Positions 36,308 through 46,372 of a stretch of DNA of 64,000 nucleotides are shown one piece after another; the stretch's first letter is position 1; every line of letters begins with the position of its first letter. The translations under genes and the position numbers were made by a program. The stretch comes from Ferrimicrobium sp. (GTDB taxonomy: Bacteria; Actinomycetota; Acidimicrobiia; Acidimicrobiales; Acidimicrobiaceae), in the NCBI RefSeq assembly GCF_027364955.1, contig NZ_DAHXOI010000001.1, forward strand, positions 124,001-188,000, given 5' to 3'. A model generated the notes under the pieces. The model made no database searches. It was given only the letters and a program-made list of their open reading frames with translations, and was not told the origin of the DNA.

Positions 36308-37891
36308 TCAAACAGCGAGTCGCAGCGCTTCGGGTAACTTCCAGGCAGGCAGGCTGTGGGTCTGCATGGCGTTCCAGCGTAGCTCTGCAACATCGGCGAG
36401 TTCGGGCACATAGCTTGCAAAACGCCCGAGAGCGGCGATCTCAAGACACTCTCCGAGGAGTTCAAGGGATTCTTTTAGATACCACGTTTCACCAGCTAGG
36501 CCGTCTAGTGCGATCTCAACGCTCTTGAGCACTGGGCCTTGCAACGATTGTGGTACCCACTTCGTGAGCAGGGCTCTGACTCCGATAGCGGCCTCAGGGT
36601 GCCGTAGCACCTCAGCGGCGTCCAAGGCATGGATGTTTGCACTCCCCTCCCAGATCGGCAGGACTAGTGCCTCGCGATGCCAACGCGCGATAGCATACTC
36701 CTCTAAAAATCCAAGGCCCCCAAAGCATTCCATTGCCTGTTGGGTGATGATGGTGGAATGTTTTGCGGTGTGGATCTTGGTCGCGTGACTCAGCAGCCTG
36801 AGTACAAGGTAGTTTGCATCGTTGTGGTCGCTGAAATCGTAGCTCTCCTGGAAGGTCTCAGCACCCAGCAGGGCGAGAGAGAGGATACCGAGATGGGCAA
36901 GGCGTAACATCACGAGATCGCGAGCAAAGAGGGCATGTTCCCTGAGAGGATGTCCGAAGGCCTGCCTTCGTTCTCCTCGGAGGGTGGCCTCTATCGTTGC
37001 GATTCTCGCCACACCAGCGCTCGCAATCGCGTTCGCCGTCCGGGCAAGGGTGAGGCTTTGCAGAATACGATAGATGCCATCATTCTCACCAGCTAGCAGC
37101 GTTGCCTGCGCCTCGACGAGCTCGATTTCTCCGGTTGGGATCGCCTTTGTGGCGAGTTTTGACTTGAGTCGCCGAAGAGTGAAATTCAGCTCTCCTTCGT
37201 CGGTATATTTGTCGACAAGATAGAGATGGAGGTCCCGTAGTGAGCTGGCATGCGGAGGATATGCGCTGGTGATTGCGAGATCAGTGAGGCCTGCTCCGCT
37301 TGCAAAGTATTTGTCCCCGCTGGAGAGGAGCCATTTGTCTATGTCTCGTCGAGCTTGCGTCCGGGTGGCGGCTAGGTCGCTTCCCGCATGTGTCTCCGTG
37401 AACCAGGTTCCTCCCCAGCTTGGACCATCGGTGAGTCGTCGAAGGTAGCGACTGGAATCCGGGAGCAATAGTTGCAGTGCACTTGCGACCTGGGTCGTAA
37501 GCGTCAGCAAACAATAGAAGCCTGGGTCTGCTATCAGGTAACCTTGGAGAAAATGGCCGATAAAACCTGCTTTGCTCCAGGGCGTTGAGACGACATGGCG
37601 AAGTTGTTCGTAGATTGCGGTATGGGAGGTAGTGAGGCGGGCCTGATCGATGCGGTGGCCATCGAGATCGTGACTGATCAACGCGATGGAGGGGGCCTGA
37701 TCGATCTCGATGCCGACCGGTAACACGTGATCGCCGACGGTGGCACCCAATTCGACGAGTTGGGACGTGAAGGAAGGTGCGATGAGTCCCTCGGCGATTC
37801 TCGTTAAGACTGGATCCACAAGATACTGATTGAGGCCAACGGCATAACTGAGTGGGCTTGTTGTCGGTTCCATAGTGCCAACCGTACTCAC
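36308..37891 (-). CDS. AidB-like acyl-CoA dehydrogenase
   Basis: 527 residues, longer than standard acyl-CoA dehydrogenases. FTETHAGSDLAATRTQARR and GGLGFLEEYAIARWHREALV with PIWEGSANIHALDAAEVLRH are the marks of the AidB subfamily, in which the C-terminal part differs from FadE. E. coli AidB binds DNA and protects from alkylation; activity here is open. It follows the gamma-glutamyltransferase gene by 48 bp and may share its transcript. Confidence 0.87.
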   Translation of the reverse strand: MSTVGTMEPTTSPLSYAVGLNQYLVDPVLTRIAEGLIAPSFTSQLVELGATVGDHVLPVGIEIDQAPSIALISHDLDGHRIDQARLTTSHTAIYEQLRHVVSTPWSKAGFIGHFLQGYLIADPGFYCLLTLTTQVASALQLLLPDSSRYLRRLTDGPSWGGTWFTETHAGSDLAATRTQARRDIDKWLLSSGDKYFASGAGLTDLAITSAYPPHASSLRDLHLYLVDKYTDEGELNFTLRRLKSKLATKAIPTGEIELVEAQATLLAGENDGIYRILQSLTLARTANAIASAGVARIATIEATLRGERRQAFGHPLREHALFARDLVMLRLAHLGILSLALLGAETFQESYDFSDHNDANYLVLRLLSHATKIHTAKHSTIITQQAMECFGGLGFLEEYAIARWHREALVLPIWEGSANIHALDAAEVLRHPEAAIGVRALLTKWVPQSLQGPVLKSVEIALDGLAGETWYLKESLELLGECLEIAALGRFASYVPELADVAELRWNAMQTHSLPAWKLPEALRLAV

Positions 37892-37939
37892 TCGAGAGAA
37901 GGTTTGCTTGGCAGCGAGGCAATCACCCGGTTGCGTTAG

Positions 37940-39517
37940 CTAGTAACCGGCAATTCCAGCGGCCTCTGATCGTGGATCTGCCGCGATCATCCAGCTGTGT
38001 GATCGACGTAGGGTGACATGCGCCACACCAGACTCCGTGCCAAAGGCGGGAGTCGCTACCACTGCACCCAATCTTCGTGTGAGTTCATCGAATATCGATG
38101 GCGACAGATGATCTTCGCAAGTGATAATCGGTTCTTGGCTCCCGTCATAGGTATCAAACCCCGACAGCTCGCTCGAGGTCATCGACGAGAAGGCAAAGCG
38201 TGGTTGGACGAGAGCGTCACGTGGATCGCTCTGATCGCGTAATGCTGCGGTGATGACCTGGGCCAAAATGCTGGGTTGCCGATCTCCGCCCATCGTACCG
38301 GCGATCAGGGCAAGATCACCACTGAGGGTCTGGGCCATGATGGGTGCAAGCGTGTGACGAGGACGCGCTCTGGGTCTGAGCTCGTTTGGATCGCCAGGCA
38401 GCAGGTTAAACCCAACTGCTCCGCGATCATGGATGAAGATGTTGGTATCAGGTGTCGCAAGACGTGAACCGAAGGCATGTCCGTTGGACTGCACGAGAAC
38501 GGCCGCGAGCCCGTTTTCATCGACCGCGGTGATCGCAGTTGTGTCCGGCCCATTTGCCACGGTGTGGGTGCGAGGGGCGGCAGAACTCATTGTGCCAGCT
38601 AGGACACTTGCGAGATCAGCGTCATCGTGGTGATAGCCGTGCATCCAACGAATCGTGCGGAAGGCCTCGATGAGCTCTACGTACCAATCCGCATCACCGA
38701 ATGTGGTGGCAGTGTTGCCGAGCTGTGCCAACGCGCCAAGGATAAGAAACCCTGCACTCGGTGCAGGGTTGGTGGTCAACACATGTCCAAAGAGGGTCGC
38801 TGTCAGCGGCGTTGCAAACCTCGCAATGGGTTTAGCCAAGTCGTCGGGTCGGAAAACACCGTCACTGAGCTTCATGAGCTCTGCTCCGAATTCGCCAGCA
38901 TAGAATCCTTCGCGTCCAAGTTTGGAGATTGCTAGAAGAGTCCGAGCAACGCCAGGGCGGCGCACGAGCGGTGCAGAGCTCGTTGTTGCCATCAAGAAGC
39001 CACCGAGTTCAACCCCTGAGGCATGGCTGCGGATCTGTTCATAGTTCCGTCGTAGCCGGTTGGACGCGGGGAATCCGTTGGTGGCGTAATCGATAGCAAT
39101 CTCGAGCACTTGATCAAGCCGAAGTTTGCCGAATCTGTGGTGGAGCGCTAACCATCCGTCGACCGCACCAGGTACCGTCAGGGCTCCAAGACTGGAACGT
39201 GGGATCGTCCGATGGCCGTTCGCGCGCATCATCTCTGCCGATGCCCCAGTGCCGGAGGTACCTATCGCCTGGAGCGACTGTACTTGAGCCGGACCCCGAG
39301 ATGAGGGAGGGGAGTAGACCAACGCAACGAGATCACCCCCTAGGCCACACTGGTCAGGTGCGGTTACCGAGAGCACGGCGTTGGCCGCGATAGCGGCGTC
39401 GACGGCGGAGCCACCCTTGCGCAAGAGGTGGATGGCTGCCTGTGATGCCAACGGATCGATAGAGGAGACGGCTGCATTCGGGAAGAGTTCGCTGAAGGAT
39501 GGTGAGAAGTAGTGCAC
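37940..39517 (-). CDS. ggt: Gamma-glutamyltransferase
   Basis: N-terminal nucleophile hydrolase that moves or hydrolyses gamma-glutamyl groups, for example of glutathione analogues, gamma-Glu-putrescine or gamma-Glu amines. 525 residues. The nucleophile Thr heads the small subunit at PDTTAITAVDENGLAAV; SNGHAFGSRLATPDTNIF and TMGGDRQPSILAQ follow. Residues 17-60 (SSIDPLASQAAIHLLRKGGSAVDAA, GLGGDL) fit the family. No signal peptide is seen, so it seems cytoplasmic, unlike E. coli GGT. It is divergent from alanine dehydrogenase and lies next to the amine-degradation genes, so gamma-glutamyl amine substrates are plausible. Confidence 0.9.
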   Translation of the reverse strand: MHYFSPSFSELFPNAAVSSIDPLASQAAIHLLRKGGSAVDAAIAANAVLSVTAPDQCGLGGDLVALVYSPPSSRGPAQVQSLQAIGTSGTGASAEMMRANGHRTIPRSSLGALTVPGAVDGWLALHHRFGKLRLDQVLEIAIDYATNGFPASNRLRRNYEQIRSHASGVELGGFLMATTSSAPLVRRPGVARTLLAISKLGREGFYAGEFGAELMKLSDGVFRPDDLAKPIARFATPLTATLFGHVLTTNPAPSAGFLILGALAQLGNTATTFGDADWYVELIEAFRTIRWMHGYHHDDADLASVLAGTMSSAAPRTHTVANGPDTTAITAVDENGLAAVLVQSNGHAFGSRLATPDTNIFIHDRGAVGFNLLPGDPNELRPRARPRHTLAPIMAQTLSGDLALIAGTMGGDRQPSILAQVITAALRDQSDPRDALVQPRFAFSSMTSSELSGFDTYDGSQEPIITCEDHLSPSIFDELTRRLGAVVATPAFGTESGVAHVTLRRSHSWMIAADPRSEAAGIAGY

Positions 39518-39782
39518 TGGCCCTAAGAATAGCCTTTAGCTGGTGCTCTTGCGTCGGTCTGCGGGGCAATCGTGATCGTTGGTGCCTCGGCGAATGAGGA
39601 TTACCGTTAGATTTTCGTCATTAGGTGTTGAATCAGCAGAATCCACTCCTGAATTTTATGGATTCGCTTGCATGGTTGGTGCGTATGCTCTAGCATGGAA
39701 TCGGGGTAATTTTCAATGTTGTCCCACCATGGTTTCTGTCGCCAGCGTTGTCTGTCGCCACGAGTGATTGAGGAGTAATTGT

Positions 39783-40838
39783 ATGGTTCAGTCGATCGGC
39801 CTTCCTAAGGAGATCAAGGACGGAGAGCGAAGAGTAGCGCTTGATCCCTCGGCAGTGAAGTCCTGCGTTCAGGCTGGGTTTGATGTGTGGGTAGAGACGA
39901 ACGCAGGCGTAGGTGCCGGTTTCGCTAACGCCGATTACGAGGCTGTTGGGGCCAAGATTACTCCAGATGCCAAGGCAACCTGGGCCGCTGATCTCGTCGT
40001 GAAGGTGAAGGAGCCACAGGAGTCGGAGTGGGGGTTCTTCCGTAAGGATCTCACGCTTTTTGCCTATCTCCATCTCGCTGCAGAGCCTGCACTTGCGAAG
40101 GCGCTCGCAGATAGCGGTATCGACGCGTTCGCGTATGAGACATTGGAGGAAAAAGGTGGCCTCCCGTTGCTCGCGCCTATGAGCGAGGTGGCCGGGCGTA
40201 CGGCCGCGATCGTTGGTGCTCATTATCTCGCTAGTGGCTCCGGAGTCCTCCTTGGTGGATCGGCTGGAGTGCCGCCAGCGCGAGTTGTGGTCATTGGTAT
40301 GGGTGTAGCAGGCACGATGGCAGCTCGCGGTGCTCGAGGAATGGATGCTGAAGTTACTGGAGTGGACATCGATCTTCACCGACTGTACATGGCCCAGCAA
40401 GAGGGTACGGTGACCGCAACACTCGCCAGTTCCGAGCATGCGATTAGTGAGGCAGTGAGAGAGGCAGACCTCGTTGTGGGTGCTGCATTGGTCACCGGTG
40501 CTAAGGCACCAAAGCTCGTGTTGCGTGACCATATTGCCAGTATGAGGCCGGGCTCTGTCGTTGTTGACCTCGCGATTGACCAGGGAGGGTGCATTGAGAC
40601 ATCGCGACCCACTTCGCACTCTGAGCCAATCTATGAGGAGTTAGGTGTGATACACTACTGTGTCACCAATGTCCCTGGTCAATACCCGAAGACGGCGTCG
40701 CGAGCATTGTCAGCGGCAGTGGCTCCAAAGCTTGTCCGGTTGGCGCGAGATCCTCAGGATCCGGTACTTACCGGTTCGCTGAACGTTGCCAAGGGCGAGA
40801 TCGTACATCCGGTCGTCGCTAAGGCGCTTGGGTTATAG
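39783..40838 (+). CDS. ald: Alanine dehydrogenase
   Basis: Reversible NAD-linked conversion of L-alanine to pyruvate and ammonia. 351 residues. N-terminal IGLPKEIKDGERRVALDPSAV; catalytic Lys in KVKEPQ and His in YLHLAAEP; NAD site VVVIGMGVAGTMAARGARG; VTNVPGQYPKTAS near the end. The ATG at 39783 has GAGGAG upstream; the longer frame from 39768 is unsupported. It could supply ammonia acceptor or donor to the following amine-catabolism genes, though a separate role is as likely. Confidence 0.92.
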   Translation: MVQSIGLPKEIKDGERRVALDPSAVKSCVQAGFDVWVETNAGVGAGFANADYEAVGAKITPDAKATWAADLVVKVKEPQESEWGFFRKDLTLFAYLHLAAEPALAKALADSGIDAFAYETLEEKGGLPLLAPMSEVAGRTAAIVGAHYLASGSGVLLGGSAGVPPARVVVIGMGVAGTMAARGARGMDAEVTGVDIDLHRLYMAQQEGTVTATLASSEHAISEAVREADLVVGAALVTGAKAPKLVLRDHIASMRPGSVVVDLAIDQGGCIETSRPTSHSEPIYEELGVIHYCVTNVPGQYPKTASRALSAAVAPKLVRLARDPQDPVLTGSLNVAKGEIVHPVVAKALGL

Positions 40839-40868
40839 CGGCACTATTTGATGATTGAGCGATAGCCT

Positions 40869-42218
40869 GTGGTGAGTCCTCCGAGCTTTTGGTTACAGCA
40901 GCTAGGTGATATAACCCCGCGGGCATCGCTGCAATCGTCGATGCAGGTCGATGTCGCGATCGTTGGCGGGGGCCTCACGGGATTGTGGACGGGGCGATAT
41001 CTTGCTGCACTCGATCCCACGCTCCGTATCGCTGTTTTTGAGCGTGACTATGTCGGTTTTGGGGCGTCGGGGCGCAACGGTGGTTGGGTCTCAAGTCTCT
41101 TTCCGGTCCCGGCTTCGAAGGTGGAACGGATCTATGGTGCACAACTCGCGGACGAACTGTTGCGCGCACTCGGAGAGACCGTCGATGAGATCGCCCAGCA
41201 AGTCGATCAGCTCCATATCGCGTGTGATTTCACGAAGGCAGGCACGCTGGTCCTTGCTAGGGATCGTGTGCAATGGCAGCGGCTGCGGGGCGAAGTCAAG
41301 GACGTAACGACCCTGTTGGATGCGCGTGGAACCGATCGCTTCCTGAGGGCGAGGCACGTCATTGGGGCCGCGCATGAGCCGCAGTGTGCGACGGTGCAGC
41401 CGGCCAGATTGGTGCGCGGTCTTGCCGATCGACTCGAGGAGTTCGGCGTACGAATCTATGAGGGTACGAACGTGAGCAGTATCGGAGACCATGCGTTGGT
41501 GGCAAACGGACACACCGTGCAAGCGGGAGCAGTCGTCCTCGCCACGGAGTCGTACACCGCTCAATTCGCCGATTGGCACCGGTTGGTTCTTCCCCTGTAT
41601 TCGATGATGGTAGTCACCGCTCCGCTGAGTGACGCACAGTACGAAGCGATTGGAAGTCCTCAACTTGGCTTGAGTTTCGCCGATGAGCGGAATCTGGTCA
41701 TTTATGGACAGATCACCGCCGATCGGCGCATCGCCTTTGGTGGGCGTGGTGCCCCTTATGGCTATGGTTCGGTGATCACCCCGGCACCTGATCGGGGTAG
41801 GGGAATGCGGCGGCGACTCGAGCAGACGCTGTTGGAGCTGTTGCCAGGCCTTGGTGGTATCGAGTTTTCTGCCTTCTGGGGAGGTACGCTCGGAGTGACC
41901 AGAGACTGGTTCCCGCGTATTGATGTCGATGAGTCGGCCGGCGTTACCAAGGTGTACGGGTACGCTGGCGACGGTGTCGCGATGACCAACCTGATGGGTA
42001 GACTCGTCGCCCAAGGACTGGTCTCCCCCCAAAAACTTCCAGCAATGCACGCCATTTTTAGGCGAGTTCCGCGTGTATGGGAGCCAGAACCTCTGCGCTA
42101 CCTAGGGATTAACGCGGGGCTACTGATGACCCAACTCGTCGACATCGGTGAGCAACGTGGCGTTCCCGTACGGTTTCTTGACACCTTGAGGCGCGCCTTA
42201 ATTGGTCAAGTTGGATAA
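40869..42218 (+). CDS. FAD-dependent amine oxidase (DAO family, PuuB-like)
   Basis: 449 residues. Dinucleotide motif VDVAIVGGGLTGLWTGRYLA at ~27-46, then FGASGRNGGWVSSLFP, and a C-terminal YAGDGVAMTNLMGRLVA closing the FAD site. This is the group of gamma-glutamylputrescine oxidase and related amine oxidases. It sits 30 bp after alanine dehydrogenase and 33 bp before a 4-aminobutyrate aminotransferase, which fits a step in putrescine or polyamine breakdown; the true amine substrate is inferred. Confidence 0.85.
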   Translation: MVSPPSFWLQQLGDITPRASLQSSMQVDVAIVGGGLTGLWTGRYLAALDPTLRIAVFERDYVGFGASGRNGGWVSSLFPVPASKVERIYGAQLADELLRALGETVDEIAQQVDQLHIACDFTKAGTLVLARDRVQWQRLRGEVKDVTTLLDARGTDRFLRARHVIGAAHEPQCATVQPARLVRGLADRLEEFGVRIYEGTNVSSIGDHALVANGHTVQAGAVVLATESYTAQFADWHRLVLPLYSMMVVTAPLSDAQYEAIGSPQLGLSFADERNLVIYGQITADRRIAFGGRGAPYGYGSVITPAPDRGRGMRRRLEQTLLELLPGLGGIEFSAFWGGTLGVTRDWFPRIDVDESAGVTKVYGYAGDGVAMTNLMGRLVAQGLVSPQKLPAMHAIFRRVPRVWEPEPLRYLGINAGLLMTQLVDIGEQRGVPVRFLDTLRRALIGQVG

Positions 42219-42251
42219 AGTCATGATACAACAGCAAACAAAGGAGGAAAT

Positions 42252-43508
42252 GTGGCATATCTAGCACCAGTCTGGTCAAAACTCACCCCACTGACGGTTG
42301 TGCGTGGAGAGGGTGCGTACGTCTTCGACACCGAGGGTACGCGTTATCTCGATGCAACATCGGGCATTGCGGTGACATCGACAGGTCACAGCCACCCCAG
42401 GGTGGCCAGGGCCATTGCCGAACAGGCGCAAGAGTTCATTCACGCGCAGGTCAACATCTATACTCATCACCGATTGCAGGAACTCGCGGACCGTTTGGAG
42501 AGCGTTACCCCTGCGGGGATCGACACCTTTTTCTACAGCAACTCTGGTGCCGAGGCCACGGAAGCCGCGGTCAAATTGGCGAGGCAGTACACCAAGCGCA
42601 CGAATATTATCGTCTTTCAGGGAAGCTTCCATGGGCGTACGGCTCAGGCGATGGCGATGACCACCTCCCGCACTGGTTATCGAGCTGGCTATCAACCACT
42701 TCCAGCTGGAGTGTTTGTCTCATTGTTCCCCGGCTTTCCGCGCGCGGGTGGAGCTGATGGTACAAGTGTTGGCGAAGCGATTGATTATCTCGATTACCTA
42801 TTAGCGGCACAAACGGCACCGAGCGAGACCGCAGCGATGGTCATCGAGCCGGTCTTGGGTGAGGGTGGATACCTGCCAGCGCCAACTGAGTTCCTTGAGG
42901 CGATTCGCGAGCGTTGTACCCAGCATGGCATCCTTTTTGTGGCTGACGAGGTGCAGACCGGGTTTGGACGTACAGGGCGTATGTTTGCGGTTGAGCATGC
43001 GGGCGTCAGCCCCGATATTCTCGTGATGGCTAAAGGCATCGCGTCAGGGTTTCCATTCTCAGCGATTGGCTCCTCCTATGGCATCATGAAGGAGTGGACC
43101 GTTGGAAGTCATGGTGGAACCTATGGTGCCAATCCTATTGGCGTCGCGGCGGCAATCGCAACCCTTGATGTCATTCAGGAGGAGGGTCTCGTTGAGAACG
43201 CCGCCCAACGAGGGGCGCAGCTCGCTGAAGGGTTGCGCCGCATTGCCGAGTCACGCAAGGAGATTGGGAGGATTCGTTCGCTCGGTTTGATGGTTGGTGT
43301 AGAGATTGTCGACCCGGTGACTGGAGCGCCAGACGCAGCACGGACCACCGCCATTTTGAAGGAACTCTTTACTGCCCATCGGATTATTGCGATGAACGCA
43401 GGGACCTTTGGTAACATCATTCGCTGGATGCCGCCCCTCATCATCTCGCAAGAGCAGATCGATACCATGCTCGATGGGTTTCGCGCATCGGTCGAGGCAA
43501 CTGCGTGA
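42252..43508 (+). CDS. gabT: 4-Aminobutyrate aminotransferase or related class III aminotransferase
   Basis: 418 residues. PLP lysine in MAKGIASGFP; the cofactor site carries SNSGAEATEAAVKLARQY and ADEVQTGFGRTGRMF. GTG start at 42252 follows AAAGGAGG at an ideal distance. Likely turns 4-aminobutyrate and 2-oxoglutarate into succinate semialdehyde and glutamate, but acetylornithine aminotransferase shares these motifs and cannot be excluded. The next gene (43783-45216) encodes the matching aldehyde dehydrogenase on the other strand. Confidence 0.85.
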   Translation: MAYLAPVWSKLTPLTVVRGEGAYVFDTEGTRYLDATSGIAVTSTGHSHPRVARAIAEQAQEFIHAQVNIYTHHRLQELADRLESVTPAGIDTFFYSNSGAEATEAAVKLARQYTKRTNIIVFQGSFHGRTAQAMAMTTSRTGYRAGYQPLPAGVFVSLFPGFPRAGGADGTSVGEAIDYLDYLLAAQTAPSETAAMVIEPVLGEGGYLPAPTEFLEAIRERCTQHGILFVADEVQTGFGRTGRMFAVEHAGVSPDILVMAKGIASGFPFSAIGSSYGIMKEWTVGSHGGTYGANPIGVAAAIATLDVIQEEGLVENAAQRGAQLAEGLRRIAESRKEIGRIRSLGLMVGVEIVDPVTGAPDAARTTAILKELFTAHRIIAMNAGTFGNIIRWMPPLIISQEQIDTMLDGFRASVEATA

Positions 43509-43676
43509 GCTGCTCATACGAGCGCTAAATGGCTGACGGGTTCCGGTGATGTCAACGCAATGATCGCGTCGAGATTGATCGGCGTTGGCGAGACGTTGTT
43601 CGCACCGCCTTGTCCATGGGTGCGTTTGGAGTGACTGTTGCGAGCCACGTCCAACGCCGACATGTATCTCTGGTAG

Positions 43677-43712
43677 CAACAAGGCCCTGGATAGAGATCC
43701 AGGGCCTTGTTG
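43677..43712. terminator. Strong hairpin between convergent genes
   Basis: CAACAAGGCCCTGGAT and its exact complement flank AGAG, a 16-bp perfect stem with a four-base loop. It lies in the 274 bp between gabT and the aldehyde dehydrogenase stop codons. No T-run on either strand, but the place and strength fit a shared terminator. Confidence 0.65.
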
Positions 43713-43782
43713 GGTTCGGTCTGTGCCCTACGTATGTGTTAAGGGACGTGAGAACCCTGTGACGGTATGCGGCGCGTCGGGG

Positions 43783-45216
43783 TCAATCCTTGCCGGTGTA
43801 GCTCATCACGTGCTTGATACGGGTGTAGTCCTCAAAGCCATACATCGAAAGGTCTTTGCCATAACCTGAGTGCTTGAAACCACCATGTGGCATCTCGCCG
43901 ACGATCGGTATATGGGTGTTGATCCAGACAGCACCAAAGTCGAGATTGCGTGACACACGTAGGGCGGTACCGTGATCACGAGTCCAAATGCTCGATGCGA
44001 GGCCATACTCCACATCGTTGGCCAGCCTCACCGCCTCCTCTTCTGTGTCAAAGGTTTGAACGGTGATAATTGGTCCAAAAATTTCATTTCGGATAATCTC
44101 GTCCTCCTGCCGAAGATTGTCTACGACGGTGGCGGGGAAAAAGTAGCCGTTCCGATCGATCCGAGCCCCACCGGCTGTCACCTTTGCATGATCAGGCAGT
44201 CGATCGACGAGTCCGAGAATTCTGTCATACTGGTTGATATTGTTCAGGGGGCCAAAGTAGGCGTCATCGTCTCCTGGTGCCCCCGTCTTCGTCTCGGCGG
44301 CAGCCTTTGAAAGCGCCTCGACGAAGGCGTCATGTACTCCTCGCTGGACTAGCACTCGCGCAGCTGCGGTACAGTCTTGGCCCGCGTTGAAGTAGCCGGC
44401 TCCGGCGATGCCTTCGGCGGCTCGGGCAACATCTGCGTCGTCGAAGACGATGACGGGTGCATTGCCACCGAGCTCTAGGTGGACACGTTTGACATCCGCT
44501 GCGGCAGCCATCGCAACCTCTCGTCCAGCACGGAGCGAGCCAGTGATTGCTACCAATTGCGGTGTCTTATGACTGACGAGCAGGCGTCCGGTATCTCGGT
44601 CGCCGAGGACGACGTTAAAGACGCCGGCTGGAAAGATCTCGCCGATAAGGCGGGCAAGAATGGTCGAACTTGCGGGTGTCGTGTCTGATGGCTTTAAGAC
44701 CAAGGTATTGCCTGCCGCTAGCGCAGGTCCGATTTTCCATATGGCCATCATCATCGGATAGTTCCATGGCGTCACGGCAGCGCATACACCAATTGGCTCA
44801 CGGCGAATATAGGAAGTATGGTTAGCCATGTACTCACCAGCGCTCTTGCCCTCGAGATTGCGAGCAGCGGCAGCAAAGAAGCGGATCTGGTCCGCCATCG
44901 GTGGAATCTCCTCACTCATGGTGAGTCCGACTGGTTTGCCGGTATTGGTGGTCTCCGCTTGGACAAGCTCCTCGGCGTGTTCTTCGATAGCGTCAGCCAA
45001 TCGAATAAGCATCAGGCTTCGTTCTGAAGGTGTTGAATCTCTCCAACTTTCGAAGGCTTCAGCTGCGCTCGTGAAAGCGAGATCGATGTCTGCCTCTCGC
45101 GAGGCTGGAGACGTTGCGTACACCTCACCGGTCGACGGGTTCACGATCTTCATCGACTCATCGGATTTAGCTTCGACGAAGTTGCCGCCGATATAATTGT
45201 GAAACTGTTCGCTCAT
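43783..45216 (-). CDS. Gamma-aminobutyraldehyde dehydrogenase
   Basis: 477 residues, NAD(P)-dependent aldehyde dehydrogenase. Catalytic Cys in YFNAGQDCTAAARV, catalytic Glu in LELGGNAPVIV, cofactor site WNYPMMMAIWKIGPALAAGN. WINTHIPIVGEMPHGGFKHSGYG is the PatD/PuuC-like C-terminal motif. Makes GABA from 4-aminobutanal, which joins the putrescine aminotransferase (46436-47797) and gabT into one pathway. ATG at 45216 follows AGGAGG. Confidence 0.88.
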   Translation of the reverse strand: MSEQFHNYIGGNFVEAKSDESMKIVNPSTGEVYATSPASREADIDLAFTSAAEAFESWRDSTPSERSLMLIRLADAIEEHAEELVQAETTNTGKPVGLTMSEEIPPMADQIRFFAAAARNLEGKSAGEYMANHTSYIRREPIGVCAAVTPWNYPMMMAIWKIGPALAAGNTLVLKPSDTTPASSTILARLIGEIFPAGVFNVVLGDRDTGRLLVSHKTPQLVAITGSLRAGREVAMAAAADVKRVHLELGGNAPVIVFDDADVARAAEGIAGAGYFNAGQDCTAAARVLVQRGVHDAFVEALSKAAAETKTGAPGDDDAYFGPLNNINQYDRILGLVDRLPDHAKVTAGGARIDRNGYFFPATVVDNLRQEDEIIRNEIFGPIITVQTFDTEEEAVRLANDVEYGLASSIWTRDHGTALRVSRNLDFGAVWINTHIPIVGEMPHGGFKHSGYGKDLSMYGFEDYTRIKHVMSYTGKD

Positions 45217-45686
45217 GGACTACCCTCCTCCTTGTTGGGCCATATTGCTATGGCCGTACTGCTATGGCTGGTCTTTACCCAGTGCTTCGATGACGATCCG
45301 CATCACTAGCGCTGTTGACGGAACCATCTGGGCTACGAGCCCACTCTCCCCTTACCTTACACTATCTCGGTCCTGCACGCAGGTGTTACGATGGAAATCG
45401 CAGAATTTCAATAAAAATAGTGCGTATTCGGTTGACAATGCCTAAAATATGGTTAAGAATAGTTGTGTCGTTGTGGTTGCTCTATGTAAGTAGACATAAG
45501 TTCCTCCCAGAATAGGCTCCTCACAAGGGAGCGTAGCCAGTGTTCGTTGCGCGGTGTCGGTGGTTGGTTCACCAATGACGGTGCTTCGCAGAGATGGGAC
45601 TGCTGCTGATCGCTATGAAGTGTGAGGATGCTAACCAAACGGTCACATTGGTGGACAATGGAGAGGACAGGAGAGGGGGATGACGC
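45217..45686. other. 470-bp divergent regulatory interval
   Basis: Between the aldehyde dehydrogenase (minus) and the Lrp-type regulator (plus). Holds the GGCCATA inverted repeat at 45238-45255 and an AT-rich part around 45400-45470 that could be a promoter. No convincing gene. Confidence 0.5.
45238..45255. promoter_or_regulatory. Inverted repeat before the aldehyde dehydrogenase
   Basis: GGCCATA-TTGC-TATGGCC, perfect 7-bp arms. It lies ~22 bp upstream of the minus-strand ATG, next to the ribosome site. GCTATGGCC also recurs as GCTATGGCT at 45261-45269. Candidate operator or 5' hairpin; the Lrp-type regulator nearby is a natural suspect. Confidence 0.45.
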
Positions 45687-46238
45687 TTGGCGAATCGTAG
45701 TGAAGCTGGGAAGGTAGAACGCACTTTCCCGTTGATCCGTGGCCAGGGGTTGCCGCCAATCCGGGATCAGAATCCCAGTGGGCACCCGGCGATGACTCTT
45801 GATGGGACATCAAAACGTTTGATCGAACTCTTGCAGGAGGATGGCCGCGCATCATATGCCGCTCTTGCCAAGGTGGTTGGCCTATCCGAGGCAGCGGTCC
45901 GTCAGCGGGTTCAGCGACTCATCGATAACGGCGTCATGCAAATCGTGGCGGTTACCGATCCAACGAGAGTTGGGTTTATGCGCCAAGCCATGATTGGACT
46001 CAAGGTAACTGGTACGTTATCGTCTGTCGCAGAGCAGTGTGCAGCGTTGCCGGAGGTTGATTATGTGGTCATTGCTGCTGGTCGGTATGATCTTCTCCTT
46101 GAGGTGGTGTGCGAGAATGATGAGCACCTCCTCGAGCTCATGAGTGATCGCATACGAACGCTCGAGGGAGTTGTCTCCGCTGAGGTGAATGTGTACCTGA
46201 GATTGGAGAAGCAGACCTACAGTTGGGGGACGCGTTAG
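45687..46238 (+). CDS. Lrp/AsnC-family transcriptional regulator
   Basis: 183 residues from TTG 45687, which follows GGAGAGGGGGA. Residues 36-100 are the AsnC-type winged HTH (LDGTSKRLIELLQEDGRASY, VGLSEAAVRQRVQRLIDNG); residues ~105-180 are the RAM effector domain (VDYVVIAAGRYDLLLEVV, SAEVNVYLRLEKQTY). An ATG at 45792 begins right at MTLDG, the usual start of the HTH domain, so the first 35 residues may not be real. Likely regulates the amine-degradation genes on both sides, probably in response to an amino acid or amine. Confidence 0.87.
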   Translation: MANRSEAGKVERTFPLIRGQGLPPIRDQNPSGHPAMTLDGTSKRLIELLQEDGRASYAALAKVVGLSEAAVRQRVQRLIDNGVMQIVAVTDPTRVGFMRQAMIGLKVTGTLSSVAEQCAALPEVDYVVIAAGRYDLLLEVVCENDEHLLELMSDRIRTLEGVVSAEVNVYLRLEKQTYSWGTR

Positions 46239-46372
46239 CAGGCGGAGTCCTGTTGCGGTTGATGGTGGTGGTTTGTTCTGCTAGCGTGGCACCGTAGAGA
46301 CCCACCAATAGCTCCATCAGCGGTTCGAGCTGAATGCGTGTCGAGCAGGCGTTCTGTGCGTCGCGGGAGATC

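Noticed and set aside
39690-40619. 309-codon open frame on the minus strand
   Set aside because: It lies over the alanine dehydrogenase gene, has no domain and is Cys/His-rich as expected of antisense frames.
41091-42050. 319-codon open frame on the minus strand
   Set aside because: Antisense to the FAD amine oxidase; no domain or ribosome site.
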